Below are positions 33,608 to 43,037 of a DNA stretch of 64,000 bases, piece by piece. A program made the position numbers and the translations under genes. The stretch spans positions 124,001 through 188,000 of the forward strand of contig NZ_JALJCW010000001.1 in NCBI RefSeq assembly GCF_023634025.1. Direction: 5' to 3'. The first letter of the stretch is position 1, and the number at the start of each line of letters is the position of its first letter. Under the pieces are notes generated by a model that did no database searches, was not told where the DNA came from, and saw only the letters and a list, made by a program, of their open reading frames with translations. The stretch comes from Hanstruepera flava (lineage in GTDB: Bacteria > Bacteroidota > Bacteroidia > Flavobacteriales > Flavobacteriaceae).

Positions 33608-34204
33608 ATGAAAACCCTACTAAAGCTTTTAGGCGCTGCCTTATTGATTATTACCTTATCCTTTACAACTTCTTCCAAACAAAAAACGGTGGTTATTGAT
33701 GTGAGCCATGGTGGTCATGACCAAGGACAGCAAGGACATAGTATTACTGAAAAAGAGATTGCCCTAAAGGTTGCCCTTAAACTGCAAGAGCTGGCAGAGA
33801 ACAGTCCTGTTGAAATTATTTTGACAAGAGATTCTGATACGTTTTTAAGTTTAAAAGATCGAATGGCCTTTATTAACAAACAGAATCCCCATTATATGCT
33901 GTCGTTACATGCCAATGGCTATAAAGATGAATCGGTTTCTGGATATGAACTGTTTTATGGCGACAATGACTTTCATGAGGAATCTAAAAAATTGGCTTCA
34001 AATATTTCAGAACGTTTGGACATTCAACCAAAGTCTAGGGGCATACATCAAGTTGGATTCTACCTGTTAAAAAATACCACATGTCCTTCGGTATTTTTAG
34101 AAATGGGGTTTTTATCGAATATGAACGATAGAAACTACCTAACCAGTAAAACTGGACAAACAGCCATAGCTACAGGTATTTTAAAAGCGCTGGAGCAGTT
34201 GTAG
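33608..34204 (+). CDS. N-acetylmuramoyl-L-alanine amidase (Amidase_3)
   Basis: 198 residues with an N-terminal hydrophobic signal (LLGAALLIITLSF). The zinc ligands and catalytic Glu of Amidase_3 are present: DVSHGGHDQG (first His), TEKEIAL (Glu), LSLHAN (second His) and FLEMGFLSN (catalytic Glu). It cleaves the amide between MurNAc and the stem peptide in the periplasm. There is no extra binding domain. Single-gene unit. Confidence 0.9.
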   Translation: MKTLLKLLGAALLIITLSFTTSSKQKTVVIDVSHGGHDQGQQGHSITEKEIALKVALKLQELAENSPVEIILTRDSDTFLSLKDRMAFINKQNPHYMLSLHANGYKDESVSGYELFYGDNDFHEESKKLASNISERLDIQPKSRGIHQVGFYLLKNTTCPSVFLEMGFLSNMNDRNYLTSKTGQTAIATGILKALEQL

Positions 34205-34315
34205 TTAACTGTATAATATTACTCAAGCGGGTAATTCACCCCTATTTACGCAGATGTTATTTACCTAATTTAGTACGGTGTGTTTTGGTGCATTAACCAC
34301 AAATAGACTTTGTGA

Positions 34316-34349
34316 TTACGTATGTAAAGATTACCTACACTTACGTATG
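34316..34349. promoter_or_regulatory. Direct repeat TTACGTATG, 25 bases apart
   Basis: TTACGTATG occurs at 34316-34324 and 34341-34349 in a 325-base gap without genes (34205-34529). Short direct repeats spaced by about 2.5 helical turns can be operator pairs; the regulator is unknown. Apart from this and the hairpin at 34422-34460 I see nothing else in the gap. Confidence 0.3.
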
Positions 34350-34421
34350 GGTAGAGTAAGTAAAATTGAGTAGATTTGAAAACCTTATTCGCCTATGTAG
34401 GTGGATATTATTAACGTTTTA

Positions 34422-34460
34422 AAATAAACACAATGGGAATACACGCCATTGTGTTTATTT
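34422..34460. repeat. Perfect 14-bp inverted repeat
   Basis: AAATAAACACAATG (34422-34435) and CATTGTGTTTATTT (34447-34460), loop 11 bases. It lies between the amidase and CPBP genes. It could be a weak terminator (T-rich right side) or an operator. It is followed at once by GTTGGCAAC (34465-34473), which resembles a cassette boundary. Confidence 0.5.
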
Positions 34461-34529
34461 GATTGTTGGCAACAATGTAACAAAAATACTACCCTATCGT
34501 CTTGCTAAAATAAACCAAACCTAAACCAA

Positions 34530-35384
34530 ATGCTTAAAAATTTATCGGAACGAAAAGAAACGTGGAAAACAATCTTTTTGTTTCTTGCTCTAGTTATTGT
34601 TCTAACTTCACCTTTTCATTATGCCCTAGTAAATTTATACCCTTCACGAATTTATGTTGGAGCTATAATGTGGTGTCCTGCAATTGCTGCATTTATTACC
34701 TTAAAAATAAAAGGACGTAAAATTTCTTCGCTAAATTGGAATTGGGGAGATTGGAAATATATTCGATGGTCTTATTTTATTCCTGCCTTATATGGATTAA
34801 TCACTTATATCCTAATCTGGGTTTTGGGGTTCGGACATCTAGCTAATGAAGAGTCTATTACAGCATGGGGGAAAGAACTTGGTTTGTTTGGAATAGGAAC
34901 TTTAAGTCCAGCGGCAATCACAATTTTAGCTATTATCTTACTAGGAACTGTAGAAGTGATAAGAGCTTCTGCAACAACTTTAGGTGAAGAAATTGGATGG
35001 CGAGGGTTTTTCATTTATGAATTAAGAAAGGTGCTTTCCTTCACCGGTGTATCTATTTTTAGTGGAATTATTTGGGCTGCTTGGCATTGGCCGCTGCTAG
35101 TATACTATAGCAATAATGTGCTATTGGAGTTTATAACATTCTTTATAGTAATTATTTCTATGTCATTTATTATGGCCTATTACACTTTTAAATCTAATAG
35201 TCTATGGCCAGCAGTCATTTTTCATGCAGTGAGTAATGTCTATATTCAAAAAATAATGCCTCCACTAACCACGAAAATTGAAGAAACTGAACATTGGCTT
35301 GGCGAAAACGGTATTATGTTTGCTATTGTAACTTCTGTTTTTGGAATTTATTTTTGGAGAAAAGCTATAAAAGAAAAATTGTAA
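34530..35384 (+). CDS. CPBP-family intramembrane metalloprotease
   Basis: 284 residues, eight predicted helices. Catalytic motifs: EEIGWRGFFIYEL (Glu-Glu-x3-Arg), IWAAWHWPLLV (His) and FHAVSNV (His-x3-Asn). CPBP (CAAX/Abi type) proteases cut prenylated or membrane peptides and often serve in bacteriocin immunity or maturation; the target is unknown. Because it follows GTTGGCAAC and is followed by TTGCGCAAC, it might be an old cassette gene. That is weak evidence. Confidence 0.85.
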   Translation: MLKNLSERKETWKTIFLFLALVIVLTSPFHYALVNLYPSRIYVGAIMWCPAIAAFITLKIKGRKISSLNWNWGDWKYIRWSYFIPALYGLITYILIWVLGFGHLANEESITAWGKELGLFGIGTLSPAAITILAIILLGTVEVIRASATTLGEEIGWRGFFIYELRKVLSFTGVSIFSGIIWAAWHWPLLVYYSNNVLLEFITFFIVIISMSFIMAYYTFKSNSLWPAVIFHAVSNVYIQKIMPPLTTKIEETEHWLGENGIMFAIVTSVFGIYFWRKAIKEKL

Positions 35385-35394
35385 GTAAAGGCAT

Positions 35395-35558
35395 ATTGCG
35401 CAACACATTATATAATTTATAGCCAGTTTTAGGCAACCTATAAAAATTGGCTAACACACAGTTGGTACGTACTGCTCGTATCATTGCAATTTGCTATCTT
35501 TACTTCGCTGGTAAATTTTAGAATTTTTCCGTAATGAATTTGCTAAAAATTGTTGGCA
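35395..35558 (+). repeat. Possible relic of an attC-like site
   Basis: Begins TTGCGCAAC after the CPBP gene and contains a 20-base exact copy (35482-35501) of the inside of attC-like site 4; GTTGGCATACG occurs near 35549. The complementary arms are not clean, so this is probably a decayed site or a promoter-bearing repeat of the same family. Confidence 0.4.
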
Positions 35559-35581
35559 TACGTTTAAAAGCACCCAAACCT

Positions 35582-37480
35582 ATGAAGTCTAATTTCCTTG
35601 CTATTGTTTTCGCTCTGCTTTGTTGCAACCTATTTATTGCCCAAAATACCCCATCAAGCTATTTACTATTTCAACCGCAGGAGATTACCCATGGCGATAC
35701 TGTAGCGTTCTCAAATTCGCAACTGATAGACTTACAAAAATTTTTGAAAGTGAGCATACAAGAGACTTCTACAGGAATTTGGATTTTGAACACTGGTGAT
35801 TCTGATATAAGTATCTGTTTTCAAATGGATGCCACCTTGCCGCACTTTGATACTTACCGATTAGAAATTGAAAAATCTAGAATTCATCTTTTTGCCAAAA
35901 ACCAAAATGCCTTACGCTACGGAAAGCAAAGCTTATGGCAACTGCTTGAATTTGCCAAAGTAGAAAACAAACCCGTAAAGACGACAACTATAACCGATTG
36001 GGCTAATTTTGAAAAGCGTGGTTATATGCTGGATATCAGCCGTAATAAGGTACCAACCATGAAAAGCCTCTATCAACTTATAGACCAACTTGCGGAATGG
36101 CGCATTAATGAGTTACAACTTTACACCGAACACACCTTTGCATATCGTAATCATCCTGTAGTTTGGGAACATGCCAGCCCACTTACTGCTTTAGAAATAA
36201 AGGAACTAGACTATTACTGTTTAAAAAAAGGCATTGATTTGGTGCCCAATCAAAACTCCTTTGGCCATATGGAAAATTGGCTTAAACATGATGACTATTT
36301 AGATTTGAGTGAATGTGAAACTGATTGTAAAACCAAATGGGGCAATAAAAGTAGAACGGCTTTATCGCCTGTAAAACCCGAATCGTTTGAATTAATGCAG
36401 GAGCTTTATGCCGAATTGTTACCAAATTTTTCAAGTCGCTATGCCAATATTGGTGGTGATGAAACTTTGGAACTAGGCTTGGGGAAATCAAAAGCCCTTT
36501 GCGATTCCATAGGCAAGGGCCAAGTATATTTGGACTTCCTTAAAAAACTAAACGCTGAAGTGATTAAAAACGGCAAACAAACCCAATTTTGGGGTGATAT
36601 TGTTTTAAACCATCCGGAACTTATTAAAGATATACCCAAGGATATGATTGCTTTGGTTTGGGGCTATGATGCCACCTACCCTTTTGATAAAAATCTGGCT
36701 AAATTCCATGAAGCTGATTTAGATTTTTATGTTTGTCCAGGTACCTCAAGTTGGCGTTCTGAAATTGGACGAAACCACAATGGGTTTATAAACCTCAAAA
36801 AGGCCGCTATTGCTGGAAAGAAATATGAAGCCAAAGGCTATTTGATAACCGATTGGGGCGACTATGGGCATTTTCAGCCTAAGTCGGTAAGCTATGCCAC
36901 TTTGGTATTGGGTGCCAACTATGCTTGGAACTATTCAGAAAATACGGTGAACCATTTAGAAAATCTACTCAATCGTTATGTATTTAAAGATTCTTCTGGT
37001 TATACCGCCAAAGCCCTACTCACATTGGGTGATGCCTATTTAAAAGCTGATATCCCTGAAGGTAATGCCAATGCTTACCACTTAATGATTCGACGGTTTA
37101 AGTGGACGATGCAAGGGCACTACCAAACCACGCATTTAAATAAAAATGGCTTAATGGCTGCCCAAAAAGAAATAGTGAAAGGATTGGAACAACTTCAAAA
37201 AGCCAAACCCACCTCTGAAGATGGCAAAACCATTTTAAAAGAAATGAAACAGGCTTCCAAATTGGCACTTTTTGGTATTCAATTAGGATTGGCGCGTTTG
37301 GAAGCCAAAGATATGGCTACCAAAAACATACCTATGCGTAAACGCAAAGAACTTGCACAGGAACTATCTAACCTAATAGAATCGCACAAAACTATCTGGG
37401 TTTTACGAAATCGACCTGGTGGATTACAGGATTCTACTGAAAAACTTGAAGATTTGGTAGCTTATTTAAAAACCAAATAA
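35582..37480 (+). CDS. GH20-family beta-N-acetylhexosaminidase-like enzyme
   Basis: 632 residues from the ATG at 35582. That start opens a signal peptide (KSNFLAIVFALLCCNLFIAQ); the 16 codons upstream overlap the repeat. Residues 30-150 are the GH20b-like beta domain, then a TIM barrel starts at FEKRGYMLDISRNKVPTMKSL. The catalytic Asp-Glu pair is in NIGGDETLELG, as in GH20. It removes terminal GlcNAc/GalNAc or related sugars outside the cytoplasm. The last 150 residues are helical. Confidence 0.85.
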   Translation: MKSNFLAIVFALLCCNLFIAQNTPSSYLLFQPQEITHGDTVAFSNSQLIDLQKFLKVSIQETSTGIWILNTGDSDISICFQMDATLPHFDTYRLEIEKSRIHLFAKNQNALRYGKQSLWQLLEFAKVENKPVKTTTITDWANFEKRGYMLDISRNKVPTMKSLYQLIDQLAEWRINELQLYTEHTFAYRNHPVVWEHASPLTALEIKELDYYCLKKGIDLVPNQNSFGHMENWLKHDDYLDLSECETDCKTKWGNKSRTALSPVKPESFELMQELYAELLPNFSSRYANIGGDETLELGLGKSKALCDSIGKGQVYLDFLKKLNAEVIKNGKQTQFWGDIVLNHPELIKDIPKDMIALVWGYDATYPFDKNLAKFHEADLDFYVCPGTSSWRSEIGRNHNGFINLKKAAIAGKKYEAKGYLITDWGDYGHFQPKSVSYATLVLGANYAWNYSENTVNHLENLLNRYVFKDSSGYTAKALLTLGDAYLKADIPEGNANAYHLMIRRFKWTMQGHYQTTHLNKNGLMAAQKEIVKGLEQLQKAKPTSEDGKTILKEMKQASKLALFGIQLGLARLEAKDMATKNIPMRKRKELAQELSNLIESHKTIWVLRNRPGGLQDSTEKLEDLVAYLKTK

Positions 37481-37484
37481 AAAA

Positions 37485-37868
37485 CTAGTTTTGAATTTTA
37501 TAAATTATATAAGGGCAAATGGTAACCCAAATAAGTGCCAGTAGCCACAATCTTCCCTTAAAAATGTTATAGTCCTGTAGTAATCTGTCCCAAGAATGAC
37601 CTGCTACAAAATGTCCAAATAGAAATTCAAAGACTATGGTAAGAATCAACCATAGTACGCCTATATAAATTGTTTGCGTTAAAGAGATTGGTTGCAATAG
37701 TTTAAACAAACCCCAAACGTATACACCCATAAGCAATATAAAACTTAAGGTAGAAACCTGATGGGCTTGGAGCTCCTTAAAATAATTGGTTAGTATCTTT
37801 TCCCGAAAGAGACCATTTGCTATAGCCACAATAACCATGGGAAACCATGCTAAAACATACTTCCACAT
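37485..37868 (-). CDS. Small four-helix membrane protein
   Basis: 127 residues with four hydrophobic helices (WFPMVIVAIANGLF, LSFILLMGVYVWGLFKLL, IGVLWLILTIVFEFLF, RLWLLALIWVTICPYIIY). Between helices 3 and 4 is FGHFVAGHSWDRLLQDYNI. I recognise no named family. It is convergent with the GH20 gene, with four bases between the stops. Confidence 0.7.
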   Translation of the reverse strand: MWKYVLAWFPMVIVAIANGLFREKILTNYFKELQAHQVSTLSFILLMGVYVWGLFKLLQPISLTQTIYIGVLWLILTIVFEFLFGHFVAGHSWDRLLQDYNIFKGRLWLLALIWVTICPYIIYKIQN

Positions 37869-38005
37869 ATTTTGTTTTTTTTGGTTGATTAAGAAAACAC
37901 TTTATTATAATAAAATTAATCAAAAAACAAGTAAATAACAATGTTACATGGTATTCAGCCTGTATAAACTATGCTGCTTGTTATACTTGTGGAAAGTCAG
38001 CACAA

Positions 38006-38033
38006 AATTGCTATCTTTCGGCTACAGTGAAAC
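38006..38033 (+). repeat. Fragment of the site-4 repeat family
   Basis: TTGCTATCTTTCGG (38008-38021) matches 31151-31164 exactly and 35491-35501 in part. It lies about 55 bases before a lipoprotein ATG. TATCTTTC is one step from the TAnnTTTG -7 box, so the conserved piece could be a promoter. Confidence 0.4.
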
Positions 38034-38077
38034 CCACTGCCAAAATTGTTTTAAATATTAGAAAACCATATTCTGCA

Positions 38078-38590
38078 ATGACATTAAAATATTTAAGTAT
38101 ACTCGTAGCAATTCTTCTTTTTAATTGTAAAGAAAAACCGAATGAAAAGAGTTCTATTAACCCTGAAAATTGGTCTAAACGGGCTATTGATATTACCCAA
38201 AAAGATTCTTTAGAATATGGAAAAACCTATTTATCTGTATACTCACAAATTTACAGTATAAACGAGCATAGAACCCATAGTTTAACCTCTATGATAAGCA
38301 TGAGAAATACCAGTGAAACAGACACCATTTACTTGTTGAGAGCAGAATATTATGACACACACGGAACATCGGTAAGAACATATTTCAATTCGCCCATATA
38401 TTTAGCTCCTATGGAAACTTCAGAAATAATAATTGACGAAATTGATGTTTCTGGAGGAACAGGCTCAAACTTTATTTTTGAATGGAAAACACCTAAAACC
38501 TGTCCTGAACCTTTGTTTGAAGGCATTATGTCGTCCACTATGGGGCAACAGGGGCTGTCTTTTACCACCCAGGGCAAAAGGGTTAAATAA
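38078..38590 (+). CDS. DUF3124 family lipoprotein
   Basis: 170 residues from the ATG at 38078, chosen because it begins a lipoprotein signal with the lipobox LLFNC (MTLKYLSILVAILLFNC). The body follows the DUF3124 pattern: YLSVYSQIYSINEHRTHSL, MISMRNTSETDTIYLLRAEY, IYLAPMETSEIIIDE and GSNFIFEW. Function unknown; predicted periplasmic beta-sandwich. The next gene starts two bases later. Confidence 0.8.
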   Translation: MTLKYLSILVAILLFNCKEKPNEKSSINPENWSKRAIDITQKDSLEYGKTYLSVYSQIYSINEHRTHSLTSMISMRNTSETDTIYLLRAEYYDTHGTSVRTYFNSPIYLAPMETSEIIIDEIDVSGGTGSNFIFEWKTPKTCPEPLFEGIMSSTMGQQGLSFTTQGKRVK

Positions 38591-38591
38591 T

Positions 38592-39239
38592 ATGAACAAA
38601 GACGTTAATAGATACCTAAACACACTTAAAAAATGGAAGCCTGAATTGTCCAAGCTTCGGGATATTATAAGTGATTCTGGTTTAAATGAAGAGTTTAAAT
38701 GGATGCATCCTTGCTATACCTATAATGGAAAAAACATTGTATTGATTCACGAATTTAAAAATTACTGTGCCATTTTATTTCATAAAGGTGTCTTGCTTAA
38801 CGACCCTGCTAAACTATTGGTACAGCAAACTAAAAACGTACAATCTGCAAGACAGATACGGTTTACGGACTTACCAGAAATTGAAGAGCTAGAACCAACC
38901 ATAAAGTCGTATATTAATGAAGCCATACAAATCGAAAAATCAGGCAAACAGGTTGAGAAAAAAAGCACTTCAGAATATAAAACACCTAAAGAATTGAAAC
39001 AGAAATTTTCTGAAGATCTCAACTTTAAAAAAGCATTCGAAAATTTGACTCCAGGACGTCAACGTGGTTATCTATTGTATTTTAACAAACCTAAACAATC
39101 TAAAACCAAAACATCCCGAATAGAGAAAAACATTAATCGTATTATGAATGGCTATGGCCTTAACGATTGCGTTTGCGGGCTTTCAAAGCGAAAACCTAAT
39201 TGCGATGGCTCGCATAAACAATTAGACAAAGTTTTATAG
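38592..39239 (+). CDS. YdeI/OmpD-associated-family protein with C-terminal CDGSH iron-sulphur motif
   Basis: 215 residues from the ATG at 38592. Residues 1-120 are a DUF1801-like fold (FKWMHPCYTYNGKNIVLIHEFK). Residues 130-185 match the YdeI C-terminal helical domain (FKKAFENLTPGRQRGYLLYF). The tail has CVCGLSKRKPNCDGSH (193-208), an exact CxCx2(S/T)x3PxCDG(S/A/T)H signature, which in mitoNEET-type proteins binds a 2Fe-2S cluster with three Cys and one His. So the protein probably holds a redox-active cluster. Coupled to the DUF3124 gene. Confidence 0.82.
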   Translation: MNKDVNRYLNTLKKWKPELSKLRDIISDSGLNEEFKWMHPCYTYNGKNIVLIHEFKNYCAILFHKGVLLNDPAKLLVQQTKNVQSARQIRFTDLPEIEELEPTIKSYINEAIQIEKSGKQVEKKSTSEYKTPKELKQKFSEDLNFKKAFENLTPGRQRGYLLYFNKPKQSKTKTSRIEKNINRIMNGYGLNDCVCGLSKRKPNCDGSHKQLDKVL

Positions 39240-39281
39240 AACCCTATAATTTAAATTATACAATGGGAATGTGTTTCACGC

Positions 39282-41000
39282 CTATTCTATACGCTTTGCT
39301 GGCATATTTTGGCCATTTTGATGCAAGGTTAAACTATCTATTTTGCCCTTGTCATTAGCTTTAAAGGTTACTTGTGCCTCAACCACCTTTAAATAAAACT
39401 TATTATATGCCGATGCAAACAACTCAAATTGTGGCTGACCAGTAGCTTGAGCAAATAATTGTTTTTCTTGGCGAGTAACTGTAATAATAAATCCAGGTTG
39501 TAATTCATACTGGCCACAGTAAGTGTCCAACACATTTTCGGGCACCTCAACATCAGTAACTAGTTCTGATTTAGCAACGCCTAAATTTAAAAGAACGGTT
39601 TTGGCATTATCATTTGCAGGATTTAATTCCAAGGATTTCTTGTAATTGGTAATAGCCTGTGTGGTATCACCCACTTTTAAATAGCCTTCACCCAATGAAT
39701 CATAAGGATTGGAAGCTTTTGGGAATGAAGTTACATTCAATTTAAATAGCTCTAAAGCAATCGTATTATGCCCTTCTGATAGATACTTATAACCCAAAGT
39801 GTTTAATTGACTTTCATCAAATTTATAGGCATCCGATTGTTCCGTCTTTAATTGCTGATACAGTTTTATAGCTGATTTAATACTATTAGCCTCAATTTCT
39901 TTATTAATTACGGTTGCAATAGAAGGTTTTGGTACTTCCAATGGTCTTGGGTCGCCCAATAATTTCATACCTAAACGACCTATATCAGTATCGGCATTAC
40001 CTAAAACCACAACACCTTTTTGTGTTCCTTCTATAAAACCAGTGAATGATTTATAACCACCTGTTGCACCATTATGCCAGATTATGGTATCATCACCGTT
40101 TTGGGCATAATGCCAACCTAAACCAATTTTAAATTGATCAGTTTGCTTTTCATAAGCTACCTGTTGACTCAATGTCATGGCTTCATATATATTCGGTTTT
40201 AACACACCCATATTGGCCATTAAAAACTTCACCATATCTTCAGTTGTCGAACGAATACCTCCTGCTCCAGCCAAGCCTGTTATATCCCAATTAGACACTT
40301 CAACACCTTGTGCATGGGGCTTTGCTAAATGGTTTTTCATACTATCGGTTAATGCCAACCTGGTACTAATCATGTTGCAAGGATGCGCTATTTTTTCAAT
40401 TAATAGGGTTTCATAGCTTTTACCCGTATGTAATTCCAAAATATGCCCCAATAAGCCCATGGCGTAATTAGAATACTCATAATCCGAACCAATATCCCGA
40501 GTTAATTCATAGGAAGACATAAATTCATAAATGTGTTCTGGTGTGTAATCCACATAAGGATTTCTTGGGTCTCTAGGATTAAAATTATCAGGCATTCTGG
40601 GCAATGCCGATGTATGTGTAGCTAAATCCAACAAGGTGATTTCTCTTCCATTACGCGTCGGGACCTTAACAGTATTTGGCAGATAGTTTACAATGGGATC
40701 CGATAGTTTCATACTGCCTTTCAAAACTTCATCCGCCAACATGATACAGGTAAAAACTTTAGAGATAGAACCTATTTCATAAACAGTATGCTCATTTACT
40801 GGAATGTTATGTTTTAAATCGGTTGTGCCATAACTAAAAAAATCAACTTTATCGCCTTCCACATAAGCTATGGAAATTCCAACATTCTCACCAGCCTCAA
40901 CTCTGGCTTGAATATTTTCTTTTATGGCATCTGGTATTTGAACTTGAGAAATTGCATGAACACTTAATAAAAGTAATAGACAGCTAACTATATATTTCAT
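39282..41000 (-). CDS. Exported serine hydrolase (class C beta-lactamase fold) with TPRs
   Basis: 572 residues with a signal peptide (1-18). Catalytic motifs are intact: S-I-S-K in SISKVFTC, Y-S-N in YEYSNYAMG and HNG in IIWHNGATGG. Residues 365-470 are TPR-like (LELFKLNVTSFPKASNPYDSLGEGYL), and a beta-rich end domain follows (ENVLDTYCGQYELQPGFIITV), typical of the DUF3471-type tail. Likely a periplasmic peptidase or esterase. Same architecture as the gene at 8270-9742 plus the extra end domain. Confidence 0.88.
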   Translation of the reverse strand: MKYIVSCLLLLLSVHAISQVQIPDAIKENIQARVEAGENVGISIAYVEGDKVDFFSYGTTDLKHNIPVNEHTVYEIGSISKVFTCIMLADEVLKGSMKLSDPIVNYLPNTVKVPTRNGREITLLDLATHTSALPRMPDNFNPRDPRNPYVDYTPEHIYEFMSSYELTRDIGSDYEYSNYAMGLLGHILELHTGKSYETLLIEKIAHPCNMISTRLALTDSMKNHLAKPHAQGVEVSNWDITGLAGAGGIRSTTEDMVKFLMANMGVLKPNIYEAMTLSQQVAYEKQTDQFKIGLGWHYAQNGDDTIIWHNGATGGYKSFTGFIEGTQKGVVVLGNADTDIGRLGMKLLGDPRPLEVPKPSIATVINKEIEANSIKSAIKLYQQLKTEQSDAYKFDESQLNTLGYKYLSEGHNTIALELFKLNVTSFPKASNPYDSLGEGYLKVGDTTQAITNYKKSLELNPANDNAKTVLLNLGVAKSELVTDVEVPENVLDTYCGQYELQPGFIITVTRQEKQLFAQATGQPQFELFASAYNKFYLKVVEAQVTFKANDKGKIDSLTLHQNGQNMPAKRIE

Positions 41001-41143
41001 CTTTATTGATTTTTATTAATAGCAAGATACCAAAAAAGGCGCAAAATCATCTATTTAACATTCTGATTTATAATGTATATCATTTTACCAATTTTATGAT
41101 ATTTCTCATAGTTATACCTAACAATTATGACTAACTTTCTGTC

Positions 41144-43036
41144 ATGAATACCATTGCACTGCGTATATCGGATTTCTTAAAACAATATCCACCATTCAAC
41201 ATGCTCCAGCAAGACCAATTACTTGCTATATCTGGAGCTGTTGAAGTGATTTATGTGGAACCTGAAAACTTTGTTTTTAAAACTACCGAAGACGTTAAAA
41301 GTGTATTTTATGTTGTTCGTGAGGGAGCCATTGGTTTATATCGAGAAGACACCCAAAACTTGGTTGATGAGTGCGATGAAGGTGATATCTTTGGATTACG
41401 TGCACTAATAAGACAAGGCAACTATAAACTCACGGCCAAAGCATTGGAGGAAAGCATTGTTTATAGTATATCATCCGACCTACTAGAAGAATATATTACC
41501 TCAAACATGGAAGCTAATAAGTTTTTAATGAAATCCTTTGCCTCCAATATCTCATTAAGGCCAGATAGTACGTGGCAAAGCCCACCTTCAACAATGTCTA
41601 TTGGTGACTTCAATGAAGCTGAAAGTATAACCTACAGTAAAAACCCCATAACCTGTAATCCGAATACCCTAATACAACATGCTGCTAAAACCATGACTGA
41701 CAATCGTGTGGGAAGTATCATTATCACCGATAATCAAAAACCCATTGGCATTATAACGGACAAAGATTTACGGGTTAAGATTGCTACAGGGCAAGTTAGT
41801 ATTAAGGCTTCAGTTACTGAAATTATGTCCTCACCCGTTATTACCTATCTTGAAACTATTTCTGTGGCTGAAGCCCAAATTGCCATGTTGGAGCACAAAA
41901 TCACCCACTTATGCATCACCAAAGATGGTACACCGAATTCCATATTAACAGGTATTCTGTCTGAACACGATATTTTGGTCATTCGAGAGAACAATGCCTC
42001 GGTATTGGTTAAAGAAATTAAACGTTGTCAAACCAGCCTTGAGCTACAACAAATTCGAATACGTAGTGAAGCTTTATTAAAACGCTATTTGGAACAAAAT
42101 TTACCTATCAACCATATTTCTAAAATTATTTCGGCCATTAACGATAATATCACCAAGCAAGTTATCAGTTTGGTACAAAAAGACATGCCAACGAAACCTC
42201 CAACTGCCTATGCTTGGATGTCTATGGGTAGTCAGGGTAGACATGAGCAATTACTATTAACTGATCAAGATAATTTTTTGGTTTTCGACAATGTTCAGGA
42301 AGCAGACTATGAAACAACACAAAACTACTTTTTAGAATTTGCTAAAAAAATCACCGAGAATCTCAATACCGTAGGTTTTGAGTATTGTCCTGCCAATATG
42401 ATGGGCAGTAATCCCAAATGGTGCCTATCACTATCGGAATGGCAATCCCAATTTAAACGTTGGATTACCCATCCTGATCAAGACCATTTGATGCTGTGCA
42501 CCATATTTTTTGATTTTGCATTTGTTTATGGTGACCAAACTCTGGCTGACAAACTAACTGAAAACATATTTGATGCTATTGATTCCCATGATATTTTTTT
42601 AAATTATTTAGGTTTAAATGCCCTTAACAATCCGCCACCTTTAAGTTTCTTTAGGAACTTTTTGGTTGAATCTTCTGGCGAGCACAAAGATCAATTTGAT
42701 ATTAAGGCACGTGCTATGGTGCCTTTGGTTGATGCTGCACGTTTGCTGATTCTCTCCAAACACATAGCGTCTATCAATAATACTACAGCGCGCTATCAAA
42801 AATTAATGGCATTAGAACCTCAAAACAAGGATATTTACGAAGCCTGCTTATTGAGTTATGAAGATTTGTTGCGCTTTAGAACCAGGCAAGGTCTCAAACA
42901 TAAGGATTCTGGACGTTTCATAGATTTACAACAGTTAAGTAAGGCAGATAGATTGGAGCTTAAAAGTAGTTTCAAAGCCATAAAATCGGTTCAAGAACTT
43001 ATTCAAACCCGATTTAAATTATCACAACTTATGTAA
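41144..43036 (+). CDS. CNB-CBS-DUF294 nucleotidyltransferase-like protein
   Basis: 630 residues. Residues 15-140 are a cyclic-nucleotide-binding fold and 165-285 a pair of CBS domains (CNPNTLIQHAAKTMTDNRVGS). Residues 300-450 are DUF294 with a nucleotidyltransferase signature (GSQGRHEQLLLTDQDN), and 480-620 the DUF294 C-terminal domain. In many bacteria this protein is encoded beside acs and actP and is thought to sense energy or nucleotide state. Here the exonuclease gene follows after one base and acs is convergent. Confidence 0.9.
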   Translation: MNTIALRISDFLKQYPPFNMLQQDQLLAISGAVEVIYVEPENFVFKTTEDVKSVFYVVREGAIGLYREDTQNLVDECDEGDIFGLRALIRQGNYKLTAKALEESIVYSISSDLLEEYITSNMEANKFLMKSFASNISLRPDSTWQSPPSTMSIGDFNEAESITYSKNPITCNPNTLIQHAAKTMTDNRVGSIIITDNQKPIGIITDKDLRVKIATGQVSIKASVTEIMSSPVITYLETISVAEAQIAMLEHKITHLCITKDGTPNSILTGILSEHDILVIRENNASVLVKEIKRCQTSLELQQIRIRSEALLKRYLEQNLPINHISKIISAINDNITKQVISLVQKDMPTKPPTAYAWMSMGSQGRHEQLLLTDQDNFLVFDNVQEADYETTQNYFLEFAKKITENLNTVGFEYCPANMMGSNPKWCLSLSEWQSQFKRWITHPDQDHLMLCTIFFDFAFVYGDQTLADKLTENIFDAIDSHDIFLNYLGLNALNNPPPLSFFRNFLVESSGEHKDQFDIKARAMVPLVDAARLLILSKHIASINNTTARYQKLMALEPQNKDIYEACLLSYEDLLRFRTRQGLKHKDSGRFIDLQQLSKADRLELKSSFKAIKSVQELIQTRFKLSQLM

Positions 43037-43037
43037 T

